A stretch of DNA of 64,000 nucleotides, from assembly GCA_026988155.1 (NCBI GenBank), contig JALSLW010000068.1, forward strand, positions 1 to 64,000. Direction: 5' to 3'. Made by a program: the position numbers and the translations under genes. Origin of the DNA: Methylomonas sp. GTDB taxonomy: Bacteria > Pseudomonadota > Gammaproteobacteria > Methylococcales > Methylomonadaceae. The notes beneath the pieces are model-generated. The model searched no databases. It was not told the DNA's origin and saw only the letters and a program-made list of their open reading frames with translations. Of the stretch, positions 53,401 to 64,000 are shown piece by piece (the stretch's first letter is position 1; each line of letters begins with the position of its first letter).

Positions 53401-55908
53401 TTATTTGGAGGCATCAACTGCTTTCAAACCCCAAATATCATCAGCATATTCAGTGATAGTTCTGTCTGTTGAAAACTTACCGCTAGCAGCCGTATTAAGG
53501 ATGCTCATCTTAGTCCAGTGCTCCTTATCTCTATATGCTTCATTAACCCGTTCCTGCGCATCAATATAGCTACGGAAATCAGCAATGGTCATCCACGGGT
53601 CATTAGCACTTCTAAGCGAGCCAATAATATCGTCAAAAATGCCCTGTTCAAACTGATTAAAATAGCCCGTTTCCAGCAATTTCATAACGGCTTTCAGGTC
53701 CTCATCTTCCTCAATCATTGCACCGGGATTGTAGTGACTTCTTAAATCTTCAACTTCATTTTCCGTTAACCCGAATAAGAAAAAGTTTTCTTCACCCACC
53801 TCTTCACGAATTTCAACATTCGCACCATCTAATGTACCGATTGTTAAAGCGCCATTCATCATAAATTTCATGTTGCCAGTACCTGAGGCTTCTTTTCCGG
53901 CCGTTGAAACCTGCTCAGACAGGTCTGCACCCGGACAAATTTTCTCCATTGCAGACACACGATAATTTGGCAAGAAAACTAGTTTTAATTTATCGCCAAC
54001 ATCAGGGTCAGTGTTAATGACATTAGCTACATTATTAATTAACTTAATAGTTTTCTTGGCCATTGCATAGCCAGGTGCAGCTTTTCCCCCAATCAGGACA
54101 CAGCGGGATACCCAGTTTTTTGTATCGCCTTTCTTGATTCGGTTATATAAATGGATAACGTGCAGAACATTTAATATTTGACGCTTATACTCATGTATCC
54201 GTTTAACTTGCACGTCAAACAGGGCATCGACAGTCAGCCCCAGATCGTAACCCAACTCTTCTGATTTATAGTCAATCAGACGCTGCTTGCTGGACTGCTG
54301 CAATGCAAACCATTTTTTCCTAAAAGCAGCTTTTTCTGCATGAGGTTTAAGCCTCTCAAGCTGAGATAAATCTGTTACCCAGCCATCACCAATTGTTTTG
54401 GTGATCAATTCAGCCAACTCGGGGTTACAGGCGGCCAGCCAGCGTCTTGGTGTGACACCATTGGTTTTATTATTGAATTTATTAGGCCATAACTGGTAAA
54501 AATCATTAAACAGACCATCTACCAATAACTGTGAATGCAATGCTGCAACGCCATTAATAGAGAAACTGCCAACAATTGCCAAATAGGCCATTCTGACCTG
54601 TTTATCATGTCCTTCTTCAATAATTGACATTCTAGCTAAACGTTCGGTATCTCCGGGCCACTTCTCTGAAACTTCTGCCATAAAATGTGCATTAATTTCA
54701 AAAATTATTTCCATAATGCGTGGCAATAAATGCTGCATCAGGCTAACCGACCATTTTTCCAATGCTTCCGGCAATAAGGTATGGTTAGTATACGCCATGG
54801 TATGACGGGTAATTTCCCACGCTTCATCCCAGCCTAAGCCATGTTCATCCATCAATAAACGCATCAGCTCAGCAATTGAAATGCTGGGGTGCGTATCATT
54901 TAGCTGAAAACAGTTCTTCTCTGCAAAATGGGTGAAATCGGTGCCATGCCGCCCAACCCAGTTGGCTACTACATCCTGCAGACTAGCTGATGCCAGTAAA
55001 TATTGCTGCTGCAGCCTCAATACCTTGCCATTTTCATTAGCATCATTGGGATACAGCACCATGGTAATGTTTTCCGCAGTATTTTTTTCTGCAACCGATT
55101 CCGCATACGCTCCAGCATTAAACTCCTGCAGATCAAACTCTTCGGTCGCTTCTGATTTCCATAGGCGCAATGTATTGACCGTTCCATTTTGATAGCCAGG
55201 GATAGGCGTATCATAGGGCACTGCTAGTACATCATTAGTATTTACCCAAACAACCTTTTCCCTGCCATTTTCATCTATATGTCTTTCTGTATGACCACCA
55301 AATTTAATACGTACGGTATATTCCGGACGTTCAATTTCCCAGACATTGCCATTACGCAGCCAATGATCCGGTTTTTCTATTTGCTCTCCATTTTCAATCC
55401 CCTGCGCAAACATTCCGTACTCATACCGCAAACCATACCCTGTGACAGGTAGCTGTAGAGTAGCACAGCTGTCTATAAAACAGGCTGCTAACCGACCTAG
55501 CCCCCCATTTCCTAACCCCGCATCCGGCTCACTGTCTATCAGTTCTTCAAGATCCAAGCCTAAATCATACAGCGATTTATCTACGGTTGTGGTAATGCCT
55601 AAATTCAGCATCGCATTGCTAAGCGTTCTTCCCATCAAAAATTCCATTGAAATATAGAATGCTTTTTTACAGTCCTGCTCCCTATAGGAATTGTAGGTTT
55701 TTTTCCAGCGTTCTATCAATCGGTCACTAACCGCTAAAGAAAGTGCTTCATACGCATAATGCGGCGAACGGCATAATTCATCTCGTCCTAAGCGATGGCT
55801 ATAATATCTTTTAAAATCAGCAATAAAATCTTTTTTATCCATCCCTAGGTCAGGAAGTTTGGTGATATTCTGTTTTGGCTTACTTTTTGTAAAAGTTCTA
55901 TTCGGCAT
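53401..55908 (-). CDS. glgP: Glycogen/starch phosphorylase
   Basis: The 835-residue family-35 enzyme releases glucose-1-phosphate from alpha-glucans. Recognisable stretches are YISMEFLMGRTLSNAMLN, GNGGLGRLAACFIDS, FQLNDTHPSISIAELMR, KRIHEYKRQILN and the PLP-lysine region EASGTGNMKFMMNGALTIG. Full length, no damage. Followed by trmL. Confidence 0.96.
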   Translation of the reverse strand: MPNRTFTKSKPKQNITKLPDLGMDKKDFIADFKRYYSHRLGRDELCRSPHYAYEALSLAVSDRLIERWKKTYNSYREQDCKKAFYISMEFLMGRTLSNAMLNLGITTTVDKSLYDLGLDLEELIDSEPDAGLGNGGLGRLAACFIDSCATLQLPVTGYGLRYEYGMFAQGIENGEQIEKPDHWLRNGNVWEIERPEYTVRIKFGGHTERHIDENGREKVVWVNTNDVLAVPYDTPIPGYQNGTVNTLRLWKSEATEEFDLQEFNAGAYAESVAEKNTAENITMVLYPNDANENGKVLRLQQQYLLASASLQDVVANWVGRHGTDFTHFAEKNCFQLNDTHPSISIAELMRLLMDEHGLGWDEAWEITRHTMAYTNHTLLPEALEKWSVSLMQHLLPRIMEIIFEINAHFMAEVSEKWPGDTERLARMSIIEEGHDKQVRMAYLAIVGSFSINGVAALHSQLLVDGLFNDFYQLWPNKFNNKTNGVTPRRWLAACNPELAELITKTIGDGWVTDLSQLERLKPHAEKAAFRKKWFALQQSSKQRLIDYKSEELGYDLGLTVDALFDVQVKRIHEYKRQILNVLHVIHLYNRIKKGDTKNWVSRCVLIGGKAAPGYAMAKKTIKLINNVANVINTDPDVGDKLKLVFLPNYRVSAMEKICPGADLSEQVSTAGKEASGTGNMKFMMNGALTIGTLDGANVEIREEVGEENFFLFGLTENEVEDLRSHYNPGAMIEEDEDLKAVMKLLETGYFNQFEQGIFDDIIGSLRSANDPWMTIADFRSYIDAQERVNEAYRDKEHWTKMSILNTAASGKFSTDRTITEYADDIWGLKAVDASK

Positions 55909-56054
55909 GATATTTACTATTTCTACTCTTAAAATTAATTTTTAGCGTAAACAATGACTTGGGTTTCTTATTCTCATGCTCTGTGTACTATGACACATAG
56001 AGCCCTATTGACCGGTCCGTGTATCCCATTGTTAAAAATGGGGTAAAAAAAACG

Positions 56055-58781
56055 TTAGGTCAATTTTCCATGGCACTGCTTATATTTTTTCCCAGAACCA
56101 CAGGGACAAGGAGAATTACGCCCTACTTTTTTGCCTTCTCGTACAAAAGGCTGGTCTTCATTTTCCTTCTGCTGGGGTTCAGTGTGCTCTTCAATTGGGT
56201 CGGCTTCGGCATGTTCATAATGCATTTCCTGCGGAGCCTGTCTTTGCTGATCAATTGCTTCAGCATCTTCCTCCTGAGCAACCTGAACTTTTGCAAGAAT
56301 GCCAACTACTTCATATTTAATGTGATCAAGTAAACTGGTAAACATATCAAATGCTTCACGCTTAAATTCCTGCTTAGGGTCTTTTTGAGCATAGCCTCTA
56401 AAATGGATGCCCTGTCGCAATGAATCCATTGCGGCCAGATGTTCTTTCCAGCTGTTATCAAGCACTTGCAACATCACCGACTTTTCAAAATGACGCATCA
56501 CCTCCGGCGATGATAGTTCCTCCTTAGCTTTGCTGGCTTTTTCCAATTCATCCACAATAAATTGGCGCAAATCACTTTCTTGAAAAGCTTTATCTTTATC
56601 CAGCCTATCCTTTAAAGGCAAATCCACCAGATATTCTAGCGCCAGGTGCTCTTCCAACCCTTTAACATCCCATTGTTCCTCCATTGTTTTTGCAGGAATA
56701 TATTTAGTTACCACGTCATTCAGCACATCCTGGCGTATATCGCTGATCATTTCACTAATGTCTTCCGAAGCCATTAACTCATTTCGATGCTCATAAATCA
56801 CTTTACGCTGATCATTAGCCACATCGTCATAAGCCAGGATTTCTTTACGCTGATCAAAGTTTCGCCCTTCCACTTTGGTCTGTGCATTTTCTATTGCCCG
56901 AGTCACCCAGGGATGTTCAATTGCTTCGCCTTCTTCCATCCCTAAAGACTTCATTAGTTTCGAAACGCGCTCAGATGCAAATATTCGCATTAAGTCATCT
57001 TCCAATGATAGGTAAAATCGTGTTGAACCAGGGTCTCCCTGTCGTCCAGAACGCCCTCTCAATTGATTATCAATTCGGCGGGATTCATGCCTTTCTGATC
57101 CGATGACATGTAATCCACCGCTAGCCAGTACTTGCTGATGTCTATCTAGCCAGGCACCGCGTACTTTTTCTTTTTCAGCATCAGAGGCATCTTCACCCAG
57201 GGCTATTAACCCAGCCTCCATATTTCCACCTAAGACTATATCTGTTCCACGCCCGGCCATATTTGTTGCAATAGTCACGGCACCAGGCATACCGGCATTC
57301 TCGACAATATGAGCTTCACGCTCATGCTGTTTAGCATTAAGTACTTCGTGCTTAATATTTTGCTGCGTTAAAATGTCAGCAATAATTTCTGAATTTTCAA
57401 TTGACGTAGTACCCACTAAAACAGGCTGCTTGCGCTCAACACAGTCTTTAATATCTGCTACAACTGCCTGATACTTTTCAGCTTTAGAAAGATAGACAGA
57501 ATCCCCTTTATCATCACGAATCATATCTCTATGAGTAGGAATAACGACCACTTCCAACCCATAAATCTTATTTAATTCAAACGCTTCTGTATCCGCAGTC
57601 CCTGTCATCCCTGACAGTTTTTCATATAGGCGAAAATAGTTTTGAAAAGTTATTGAAGCCAGGGTCTGATTTTCATTTTGAATGGTCACGCCTTCCTTTG
57701 CTTCAATAGCCTGATGCAATCCATCTGACCAGCGCCTACCCGTCATCATTCTGCCTGTATTCTCATCAACAATAATGACTTCATTATTTCTGACAACATA
57801 GTCGACATTTTTATGAAACAGCACATGGGCTCGCAATGAAGCACCCAAATAGTGCATTAATCGAATATTGGCCGCATCATACAATGTGGCACCCTGATCC
57901 ATCATCCCAAGTTCGACCATTAGCTGCTCAACTCTCTGATGGCCCTGCTCGGTCAAATGAATCTGCTTGCTTTTTTCATCAACCAGATAGTCACCTGGCA
58001 TTTTTTCCTGTTCTTCCTTATCTTCTACAATTTCCTGCGCAGTTAAAAGTGGCGCAATTTCATTTGTTTTAAGATAAACCTCAGTACCTTCTTCTGTAGG
58101 CCCAGAAATAATAAGCGGTGTTCTGGCTTCATCAATAAGAATTGAATCCACCTCATCAATAATGGCAAAGTTCAATCCGCGCTGTACTTTTTGCTCCATG
58201 CTAAAAGCCATATTGTCACGCAGATAATCAAAGCCAAATTCATTATTAGTACCATAGGTAATATCAGCGGCATAGGCATCTTTACGTTCCTGATGCCCTA
58301 AATCATTAATAATGACGCCTACTGTCAGCCCTAAAAAGTTATACAGTCTGCCCATCCATTCTGCATCCCTGGATGCCAGGTAGTCATTAACTGTTACAAT
58401 GTGGACTCCTTCTCCAGGCAAAGCATTTAAGTAGGCCGCCAGCGTTGCCATTAGCGTCTTACCTTCTCCCGTTTTCATCTCAGCAATTTTGCCGTCATTT
58501 AGAATCATGCCTCCAATCATCTGCACATCATAATGACTCATGCCAAAGACACGCTTTGATGCTTCTCTGACTGCTGAAAATGCTTCTGGAATCAAATCAT
58601 CCAGCTTGACACCCTGCTCTAGGCGCTGACGAAATTCCTGAGTTTTTGCTTTTAAAGCATCATCAGACAGATTTTCATATTCAGCAGTTAAGGCATTAAC
58701 CTTATTGACCAATGCCCGTTTTTTCTTTACGTTCCTGTCATTACGACTTCCAACAACTAATTTGACCAGCTTACCAAACAT
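56055..58781 (-). CDS. secA: Preprotein translocase ATPase SecA
   Basis: The 908-residue motor drives Sec export. Nucleotide motifs are [17 protein letters not shown] and the DEVD box [18 protein letters not shown]. Also seen are [13 protein letters not shown] and [13 protein letters not shown]. The zinc-binding SecB/lipid tail is [19 protein letters not shown]. The signal peptides of the sorted proteins in this window would pass through this pathway. Confidence 0.97.
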   Translation of the reverse strand: MFGKLVKLVVGSRNDRNVKKKRALVNKVNALTAEYENLSDDALKAKTQEFRQRLEQGVKLDDLIPEAFSAVREASKRVFGMSHYDVQMIGGMILNDGKIAEMKTGEGKTLMATLAAYLNALPGEGVHIVTVNDYLASRDAEWMGRLYNFLGLTVGVIINDLGHQERKDAYAADITYGTNNEFGFDYLRDNMAFSMEQKVQRGLNFAIIDEVDSILIDEARTPLIISGPTEEGTEVYLKTNEIAPLLTAQEIVEDKEEQEKMPGDYLVDEKSKQIHLTEQGHQRVEQLMVELGMMDQGATLYDAANIRLMHYLGASLRAHVLFHKNVDYVVRNNEVIIVDENTGRMMTGRRWSDGLHQAIEAKEGVTIQNENQTLASITFQNYFRLYEKLSGMTGTADTEAFELNKIYGLEVVVIPTHRDMIRDDKGDSVYLSKAEKYQAVVADIKDCVERKQPVLVGTTSIENSEIIADILTQQNIKHEVLNAKQHEREAHIVENAGMPGAVTIATNMAGRGTDIVLGGNMEAGLIALGEDASDAEKEKVRGAWLDRHQQVLASGGLHVIGSERHESRRIDNQLRGRSGRQGDPGSTRFYLSLEDDLMRIFASERVSKLMKSLGMEEGEAIEHPWVTRAIENAQTKVEGRNFDQRKEILAYDDVANDQRKVIYEHRNELMASEDISEMISDIRQDVLNDVVTKYIPAKTMEEQWDVKGLEEHLALEYLVDLPLKDRLDKDKAFQESDLRQFIVDELEKASKAKEELSSPEVMRHFEKSVMLQVLDNSWKEHLAAMDSLRQGIHFRGYAQKDPKQEFKREAFDMFTSLLDHIKYEVVGILAKVQVAQEEDAEAIDQQRQAPQEMHYEHAEADPIEEHTEPQQKENEDQPFVREGKKVGRNSPCPCGSGKKYKQCHGKLT

Positions 58782-59051
58782 GCTTATTTTCCGATGAGAT
58801 TTCGTGAGATTTTATTAAAAAAACCGTTTATTATATACCGTATATATAGCTCATTACCAGATAATCAAAAAATATCCGGCACTTAAAATTACCATAACCT
58901 TTCAACCTAAAAAACTAAAGGCACACTGCTTCTAGCACAAGCCATTATTTTTCTATATTTTACTGCGGTATACTTCAAAAAAACTGACTAATACAGTTCC
59001 TATCTTCAAAATATGACCCCATATAGAGCAGATTATTTATTTAAAGATGAT

Positions 59052-60362
59052 TTATGCCAAATGTCCCCATAAATCATATGCATCTGCCTCCTCCAACTTT
59101 ACATCAACAAACTCACCCACTTTCAAATGTACGGCACCATCAATATAAACTTGGCCATCGATTTCAGGTGCATCGGCTTTACTTCGTGCAACCGCACCCT
59201 CTTCAACCACTTCATCAATCAGTACCGTTTCTATCTTACCCACTCTAAGCTGCAACCGTTCCTCACTAATCGCTGCCTGGTGAGCCATAAAACGCTGCAG
59301 CCGTTCTTGCTTCACCTCTTCTGGCACGGGACTGGGCAACTCATTGGCTGCTGCCCCTTTTACGGGTGAGTAGGCAAAACATCCTACTCTATCCAGTTTC
59401 GCTTCAGTCAAAAAATCCAGCAGCCCCTCAAATTCCTGTTCAGTTTCCCCAGGGAAACCAACAATAAAAGTGCTGCGCAGGGTAATATCGGGACAGTCAC
59501 TTCGCCAGGCCAAAATTCGCTCCAAATTATTTTCTGTGGCAGCGGGTCTTTTCATCAATTTAAGAATACGGGCATTAGCGTGTTGAAAAGGGATGTCCAG
59601 ATAAGGCAAGATTTTTCCTTCAGCCATTAAAGGGATTACTTTATCCACGTGGGGATAAGGATAGACATAATGCATTCTCACCCAAATACCTAAATCACCC
59701 AACGCTTCCGCCAAATCATAAAACCGGGTATTTAAATAATGCCCCTTCCAGTTCCTGGCCTGATATTTCAAATCCAATCCATAGGCACTGGTATCTTGAG
59801 AAACAACCAGCAACTCCTTTACTCCTGCATTTGCCAGGTTTTCCGCCTCCAGCAGCACCTGATCAATTGGACGACTAACTAAATCCCCCCGCATTGAAGG
59901 AATAATGCAAAAAGTACAGCGATGATTACAGCCTTCAGATATTTTCAGATATGCATAATGATCAGGAGTTAACTTGATCCCCTGAGGCGGCAAAATGTCG
60001 TTAAATGGATTATGAATAGGCGGCAAATGCTTATGTACAGCCGCTACTACCTCATCCGTCGCGTGAGCACCAGAAATACTCAATACTTTTGGATGACGCG
60101 TTCTAATCTCATCCTCTCTTGCCCCCAAACAGCCTGTCACAATGACTTTACCATTTTCAGCCAGGGCCTCACCAATGCTATCAAGCGACTCTTCTACTGC
60201 AGCATCAATAAAACCGCACGTATTGACAACAACAATATCGGCATCCTGATACGTTGGAGACACTTGATATCCTTCCGTCCTTAATTTAGTGATAATCTGC
60301 TCACTATCAACCAAAGCTTTAGGACAACCCAGACTTATAAATCCAACACGGGGATCACTCAT
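59052..60362 (-). CDS. rimO: Ribosomal protein S12 methylthiotransferase RimO
   Basis: This 436-residue radical-SAM enzyme methylthiolates an Asp of S12. The N-terminal UPF0004 domain has [24 protein letters not shown] and [11 protein letters not shown] (the three Cys for the auxiliary cluster). The radical-SAM motif is [16 protein letters not shown], and the C-terminal TRAM domain runs from about 370. Length and motifs are complete. Confidence 0.96.
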   Translation of the reverse strand: MSDPRVGFISLGCPKALVDSEQIITKLRTEGYQVSPTYQDADIVVVNTCGFIDAAVEESLDSIGEALAENGKVIVTGCLGAREDEIRTRHPKVLSISGAHATDEVVAAVHKHLPPIHNPFNDILPPQGIKLTPDHYAYLKISEGCNHRCTFCIIPSMRGDLVSRPIDQVLLEAENLANAGVKELLVVSQDTSAYGLDLKYQARNWKGHYLNTRFYDLAEALGDLGIWVRMHYVYPYPHVDKVIPLMAEGKILPYLDIPFQHANARILKLMKRPAATENNLERILAWRSDCPDITLRSTFIVGFPGETEQEFEGLLDFLTEAKLDRVGCFAYSPVKGAAANELPSPVPEEVKQERLQRFMAHQAAISEERLQLRVGKIETVLIDEVVEEGAVARSKADAPEIDGQVYIDGAVHLKVGEFVDVKLEEADAYDLWGHLA

Positions 60363-60704
60363 TACAGACTCTCAAACTATTATCAAAATGGAGCATAGTC
60401 TATCAAATACCCGTTAATGAGACGACAAATGAATATTATTGACGCATGCCTAGGGCAGTTTGATGAAATAAAATTACCTAGATTACAAAGAAATTTTGCT
60501 TCAGGTCAGGCCATATCAAGAGACACGCAGGGAGATTGGAAACTCCATCTGTCATTAAAAAGAAACAGGTTACCGTGCTTGATCCAGAAGAAACACTGTA
60601 TTTATTGTTTTTTTTCGAGACTCTAGAATCACCACGCGGGCATGGCAGTTTAAATAATCGTTGAAAAAACTACAGCCAGGGCTTCACAAAGAACAGTTAT
60701 TCAT
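60363..60704. other. 342-bp intergenic region
   Basis: No convincing gene. A 69-codon plus-strand frame (60417-60626) has a start but no ribosome-binding site, and its C-terminal half is low-quality sequence (CIYCFFSRL). Nothing else is seen. Confidence 0.5.
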
Positions 60705-62054
60705 TTACACATCAATTCCGTACTTATTAAATAATGCATATAGTGTGGGCCTAGTAACACCTAAAAGCTTTGCCGCATTGGAGACATGATTATTTGTATA
60801 TGCAAGCGCCCTTTTTATTGCATTTGTTTCCGCCACTTCCCTTACTTTTTTCAAATTCAGAGGAATTTCTTCTTCAGCAGCCTGAGCCAAATCTAAATCC
60901 TTAGAGGTTAAAACGTTATCGTCTGCCATGATAACCGCCCGCTTAATTTTATTTTCTAACTGCCTAATATTGCCAGGCCATTGATAACTCTCTATTACCT
61001 GTGCTGCTTCTTCAGTAAACCCCTTAATTTTCTTCCCATTTTCATCACTAAATCGTTTTAATAACGCTGTTGCAATAACAATTGCATCACCATCTCTTTC
61101 TCTTAAAGGTGGAATATTGACTGTTATTTCATTAATTCGATAATATAAATCTTCTCTAAACAGGCCATCCTCAATTGCCTTTTGAATATTTTGGTGAGTC
61201 GCACAAATTATTCGCACATCTACAGGAATTGCAGTGGGCCCTCCCAGCCGCTCTATCGTTCTTTCCTGAATAAATCTTAATAGTTTCGCCTGCAATGAAA
61301 AAGGCAGATCGCCTATCTCATCTAAGAAAAAGGTACCGCCTTCTGCATATTCTATTTTTCCTATCGTTTGTTTTGTAGCACCCGAAAATGCGCCTTTTTC
61401 ATATCCGAACAACTCACTCTCTAATAAATTCTCCGGAATGGCGGCACAATTGACAGCTACAAAAGGTTTGTCGGCGCGATTGCTTAAACCATGTATTGCT
61501 TTTGCCAAAACTTCCTTACCGGTACCGCTTTCGCCCAATAGCAAGGTTGTTACATTTGTCGGTGCAATTTTTTCTATCATTTTTGATAGGTTTTGCATCT
61601 TTTCACTGGTTGCAATAATCCCTTTTAGAGGTTCTTCTGAATTTTTCTGTAGGTTTACATAATCCTTTTCTAACTGATCTAACTGGAAAGCTCTTGCTAT
61701 GATTAAGCTTAAAACATCTAAATCCACTGGTTTTTGATAAAAATCATATGCACCCATTGCGACTGCTTTGATTGCATTATCTCTTTCATCATTCCCTGTA
61801 ACCACAATCACTTTTGTTGCAGGTGCCAACAATAAAATTTCTTTTAATGTTGCAAGTCCTTCACTAGCATTTGCGGTGTCTGGCGGCAAACCAAGATCTA
61901 AGGTAACAACACTGGGCATAAATCGCCTCAAAGCAGTAATAGCTTCTTCTCTGTTACCTGCTATAACGGTTTGATAACTGTCAAAACTCCATTTTAGCTG
62001 TTTTTGTATCCCTGGATCATCTTCTACTATAAGCAGTACTTTTTTTGTATCCAT
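60705..62054 (-). CDS. prsR: PrsR: sigma-54 response regulator of exosortase system
   Basis: The 449-residue regulator has a receiver domain (LLIVEDDPGIQKQ, VVTLDLGLPP, VVTGND), a sigma-54 AAA+ domain and a C-terminal Fis-type helix-turn-helix. The AAA+ domain has Walker A GESGTGKEVLAKAIH, L1 loop YEKGAFSGATKQ (GAFTGA with Thr to Ser) and GGTFFLDEIGDLPF. The helix-turn-helix reads NNHVSNAAKLLGVTRPTLYALFNKYG. The receiver start VLLIVEDDPGIQKQLKW is typical of PEP-CTERM-box regulators. It would activate sigma-54 promoters of sorted-protein or polysaccharide genes under PrsK control. Confidence 0.9.
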   Translation of the reverse strand: MDTKKVLLIVEDDPGIQKQLKWSFDSYQTVIAGNREEAITALRRFMPSVVTLDLGLPPDTANASEGLATLKEILLLAPATKVIVVTGNDERDNAIKAVAMGAYDFYQKPVDLDVLSLIIARAFQLDQLEKDYVNLQKNSEEPLKGIIATSEKMQNLSKMIEKIAPTNVTTLLLGESGTGKEVLAKAIHGLSNRADKPFVAVNCAAIPENLLESELFGYEKGAFSGATKQTIGKIEYAEGGTFFLDEIGDLPFSLQAKLLRFIQERTIERLGGPTAIPVDVRIICATHQNIQKAIEDGLFREDLYYRINEITVNIPPLRERDGDAIVIATALLKRFSDENGKKIKGFTEEAAQVIESYQWPGNIRQLENKIKRAVIMADDNVLTSKDLDLAQAAEEEIPLNLKKVREVAETNAIKRALAYTNNHVSNAAKLLGVTRPTLYALFNKYGIDV

Positions 62055-62210
62055 TTTCTCGGCTGGCTTTTTTGTCTGGTGAGTGTATTTAATATGCTTA
62101 TTCTGAGATTAGTACATTTTTTCCACATCACCCGAAAAATTTCGCGACTACGGTAACACTCTTCAAATATAACCGTTATATTCAGCCTATTATCATGCAA
62201 TCTTAAATAA

Positions 62211-64000
62211 TCAGACTGCTTTTGGTAACAATAAGATAAATACCGTGCCTTCACCCACTTTACTAATAACGTCAACGCGCCCTGATTGTTGCAAAATATA
62301 TTCCCGGGCTTCATACACACCAATCCCCATACCTGCATTTCCCTTTGTAGTATCAAACGGCTTAAATAGTCGCTGCTGAATGAATTTTTCATCCATGCCA
62401 GTGCCCGTGTCAATTATTTTCACCACAATTTCATTATCTGTCTGGGATATTTCTATTTGGACCTGCCCACTGTCATCTGTAGCCTCTTGTGCATTTTGCA
62501 CCAAATGCCCAAGAATAGCCGTTATCTTTTCTTTCTCCGCAAAAACCCAATATTCCCTGTTATCTTTTTTGATGGTGACTGATGGTTTATTGGATGATTG
62601 CTGTATAGCAACATCTTCTACCACTATCGCCAAATCAATCTTTGTTTGATTTTTTTCCTGGCTATTCCCTTTTTTCAATTGCCCAAGCAAATGATCTATC
62701 TTTTTCACCACATTTTCTAAAGTTTCTATGGAATCATCAATAAACTCAGGGTTTCTTTTATGTTTTTCTGAATTTGTTACAATTAACGATATTTGCGCAA
62801 CTAAATTTTTAAGATCATGCACTAAAAATGCTGAAAAACGATTATAAGCCTCAAACTGCCTAGCGCGGCTTAAATCTTCACTTATTTGAGTTAAAGCATG
62901 CGCATTTGCCAGTTGCATTCCCGTTGTTTTTAATAAATCGTGATCCTCCCAATCAATTTGTCTCGGAACTCGAGGCTTAGTGAGTACGACAAACGCATTC
63001 AATTCATTTTTTTGAAATAATGGAACAATTAGCCAGATATCTTCAAATTCTGCATGCCATTTATCCAAATTCAGACCAGCATAAATATCAGGATCATTAA
63101 AAAACTCTACAAAATCAATAACCCATTGTTTTTTTATCAGAAATTCTATTAAGGGGTCTCTTTTATTGACCAAAGGCCTGGTATGTTCGCCTAAATTTTG
63201 TTCGGCAACAAAGTAATAATCTCCCTGCTCATTTTTTACCCATAAACCTCCCCCCGAGCTATCAACAATATCAGCCATTGTTTTAACTATCAAGCTTGAC
63301 AAGTCATCTAATGTATCAAGCTCTGCAATTTTTTTACTCAAATTTATCCATTCATCTCTGTAATCATAGCGGTGCTGAAAAAAATGCTTGCTAAAAAAAA
63401 CTTTTGCCAGAGCCCGTATTTTTCCTGATACAAAAAAAACCAGCAACAGTACAATGGCTAAAATGATAAAGCTTATCTGAGCAAATGCCCCCCAACTGCC
63501 TCCATATATTTTTATATAATACCCAGCTAAAGACATAATTAGCAGATACAACCCTGCTCCTAGCAGCACAGTACTATGAAAAATAACTTTATTGGAGACT
63601 TGAACTTTTAACTGTTCTGTACTGATTCTATTTAATGAAATAGCAAGTAACGGTACACCCAGCATATTAATAAAGCCCCTTACCTCCCAAAGCAAAGTGT
63701 CCAATGTATTAAATAGCAAAGATTTACTGTAAAGAATAAAATCAAAAGCAAAAATCAATGCCAATCCTAAGCAGAGAAATTTGATCGCCCATCGCTGCTC
63801 TTGCATGGCATTGCGATAAAGTTGCTCGACTAGTATTAATCCAATAAGTGAAAACCCGATATGAACAAAAGGGCGAAAATCAAAACCTACTATTTGTTGC
63901 ATTTGGTAACGTAAGCTCGGAATAAGCTCCAGCACAACGATACAGATAATCAGAGTAATGAATGTAGGAGCCTGCCAAGAAGTTCTTAATAAATGATATA
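62211..64000 (-). CDS. prsK: PrsK: exosortase-system histidine kinase (5' end beyond window)
   Basis: The frame is still open at the window edge, so the N-terminus is missing. A GTG at 63935 is not the true start, because coding continues upstream (LIICIVV-like helix). The visible part has several membrane helices, then a GAF-like domain (about 63330-62900) and an H-box variant FLVHDLKNLVAQISLI. The HATPase_c domain has LVQNAQEAT, IDTGTGMDE and GMGIGVYEAREYI. HDLKN plus GVYEAREYI is characteristic of PrsK. It pairs with PrsR 156 bp downstream. Confidence 0.9.
   Translation of the reverse strand, partial: YHLLRTSWQAPTFITLIICIVVLELIPSLRYQMQQIVGFDFRPFVHIGFSLIGLILVEQLYRNAMQEQRWAIKFLCLGLALIFAFDFILYSKSLLFNTLDTLLWEVRGFINMLGVPLLAISLNRISTEQLKVQVSNKVIFHSTVLLGAGLYLLIMSLAGYYIKIYGGSWGAFAQISFIILAIVLLLVFFVSGKIRALAKVFFSKHFFQHRYDYRDEWINLSKKIAELDTLDDLSSLIVKTMADIVDSSGGGLWVKNEQGDYYFVAEQNLGEHTRPLVNKRDPLIEFLIKKQWVIDFVEFFNDPDIYAGLNLDKWHAEFEDIWLIVPLFQKNELNAFVVLTKPRVPRQIDWEDHDLLKTTGMQLANAHALTQISEDLSRARQFEAYNRFSAFLVHDLKNLVAQISLIVTNSEKHKRNPEFIDDSIETLENVVKKIDHLLGQLKKGNSQEKNQTKIDLAIVVEDVAIQQSSNKPSVTIKKDNREYWVFAEKEKITAILGHLVQNAQEATDDSGQVQIEISQTDNEIVVKIIDTGTGMDEKFIQQRLFKPFDTTKGNAGMGIGVYEAREYILQQSGRVDVISKVGEGTVFILLLPKAV

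Noticed and set aside
60417-60626. 69-codon plus-strand frame between RimO and PrsR
   Set aside because: Atypical composition and no start signal; no family resemblance.
1-64000. CRISPR arrays, rRNA or tRNA genes, prophage
   Set aside because: No regularly spaced direct repeats, no recognisable tRNA or rRNA sequence and no phage structural genes were seen by eye; a tRNAscan or Infernal run was not possible.

Overview
The window reads as chromosomal DNA of a moderately AT-rich gammaproteobacterium. Gamma-type SecA, RimO, TrmL, E. coli-like GshA and RecQ support this. The exosortase machinery, the DUF3570/DUF4266 outer-membrane module and the many dispersed palindromic repeats are common in environmental gammaproteobacteria such as Methylococcales methanotrophs, but nothing here fixes the genus. 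No rRNA, tRNA, CRISPR array or intact transposase was found.

Layout. 0-6.7 kb: a truncated secreted protein, a VPxPA-CTERM protein, an AMIN/beta-barrel protein, and a FixL/FixJ-like pair whose regulator carries an in-frame amber codon, followed by about 1.2 kb of repeats. 6.7-13 kb: an exosortase block with a PrsT-like TPR lipoprotein, a WecA-like sugar-phosphate transferase and an XrtD-type exosortase fused to EpsI. 13-21.5 kb: a one-strand cluster of ApbE, VPxPA-CTERM protein, STN/HEAT-like protein, two paralogous small secreted proteins (one frameshifted at a 5-bp repeat), TlpA-like thioredoxin, DUF4266 lipoprotein and a fused DUF3570/Met-His-rich barrel. 21.8-24 kb: TPR-sulfotransferase and ParDE. 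24.2-29.5 kb: a candidate c-di-GMP-I-like leader, a di-haem peroxidase and two more VPxPA-CTERM proteins. 29.5-35.7 kb: a five-gene amine/imino-acid oxidase operon (OCD, HcnABC-like, RidA) divergent from an RhlA-like hydrolase plus JmjC/cupin pair. 36-37.7 kb: a membrane-protein gene split by a palindromic mobile element, a cupin and a transposase remnant. 37.8-45.3 kb: PilZ, QueD, DUF1249, a hypothetical protein, a degenerate acyl-carrier-like protein, RecQ, GshA and CysH. 45.4-52.8 kb: a signalling block of REC, BvgS-like hybrid kinase and REC-GGDEF-EAL. 52.8-64 kb: TrmL, glycogen phosphorylase, SecA, RimO, then PrsR and PrsK, the latter running off the window.

Functional themes. (1) Protein sorting: XrtD is accompanied by four candidate substrates ending in VPxPA, a transmembrane helix and a basic tail, and the PrsT/PrsK/PrsR accessories lie at both ends of the window. 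(2) Cyclic-di-GMP: an intact GGDEF-EAL protein, a PilZ protein and a possible riboswitch. (3) Cell-envelope redox: ApbE, TlpA, DUF4266/DUF3570 and the di-haem peroxidase. (4) At least five families of short inverted-repeat elements fill the gaps. Some provide stop codons to neighbouring genes, and one has disrupted a gene so cleanly that removing it with one copy of a TA target restores the reading frame.
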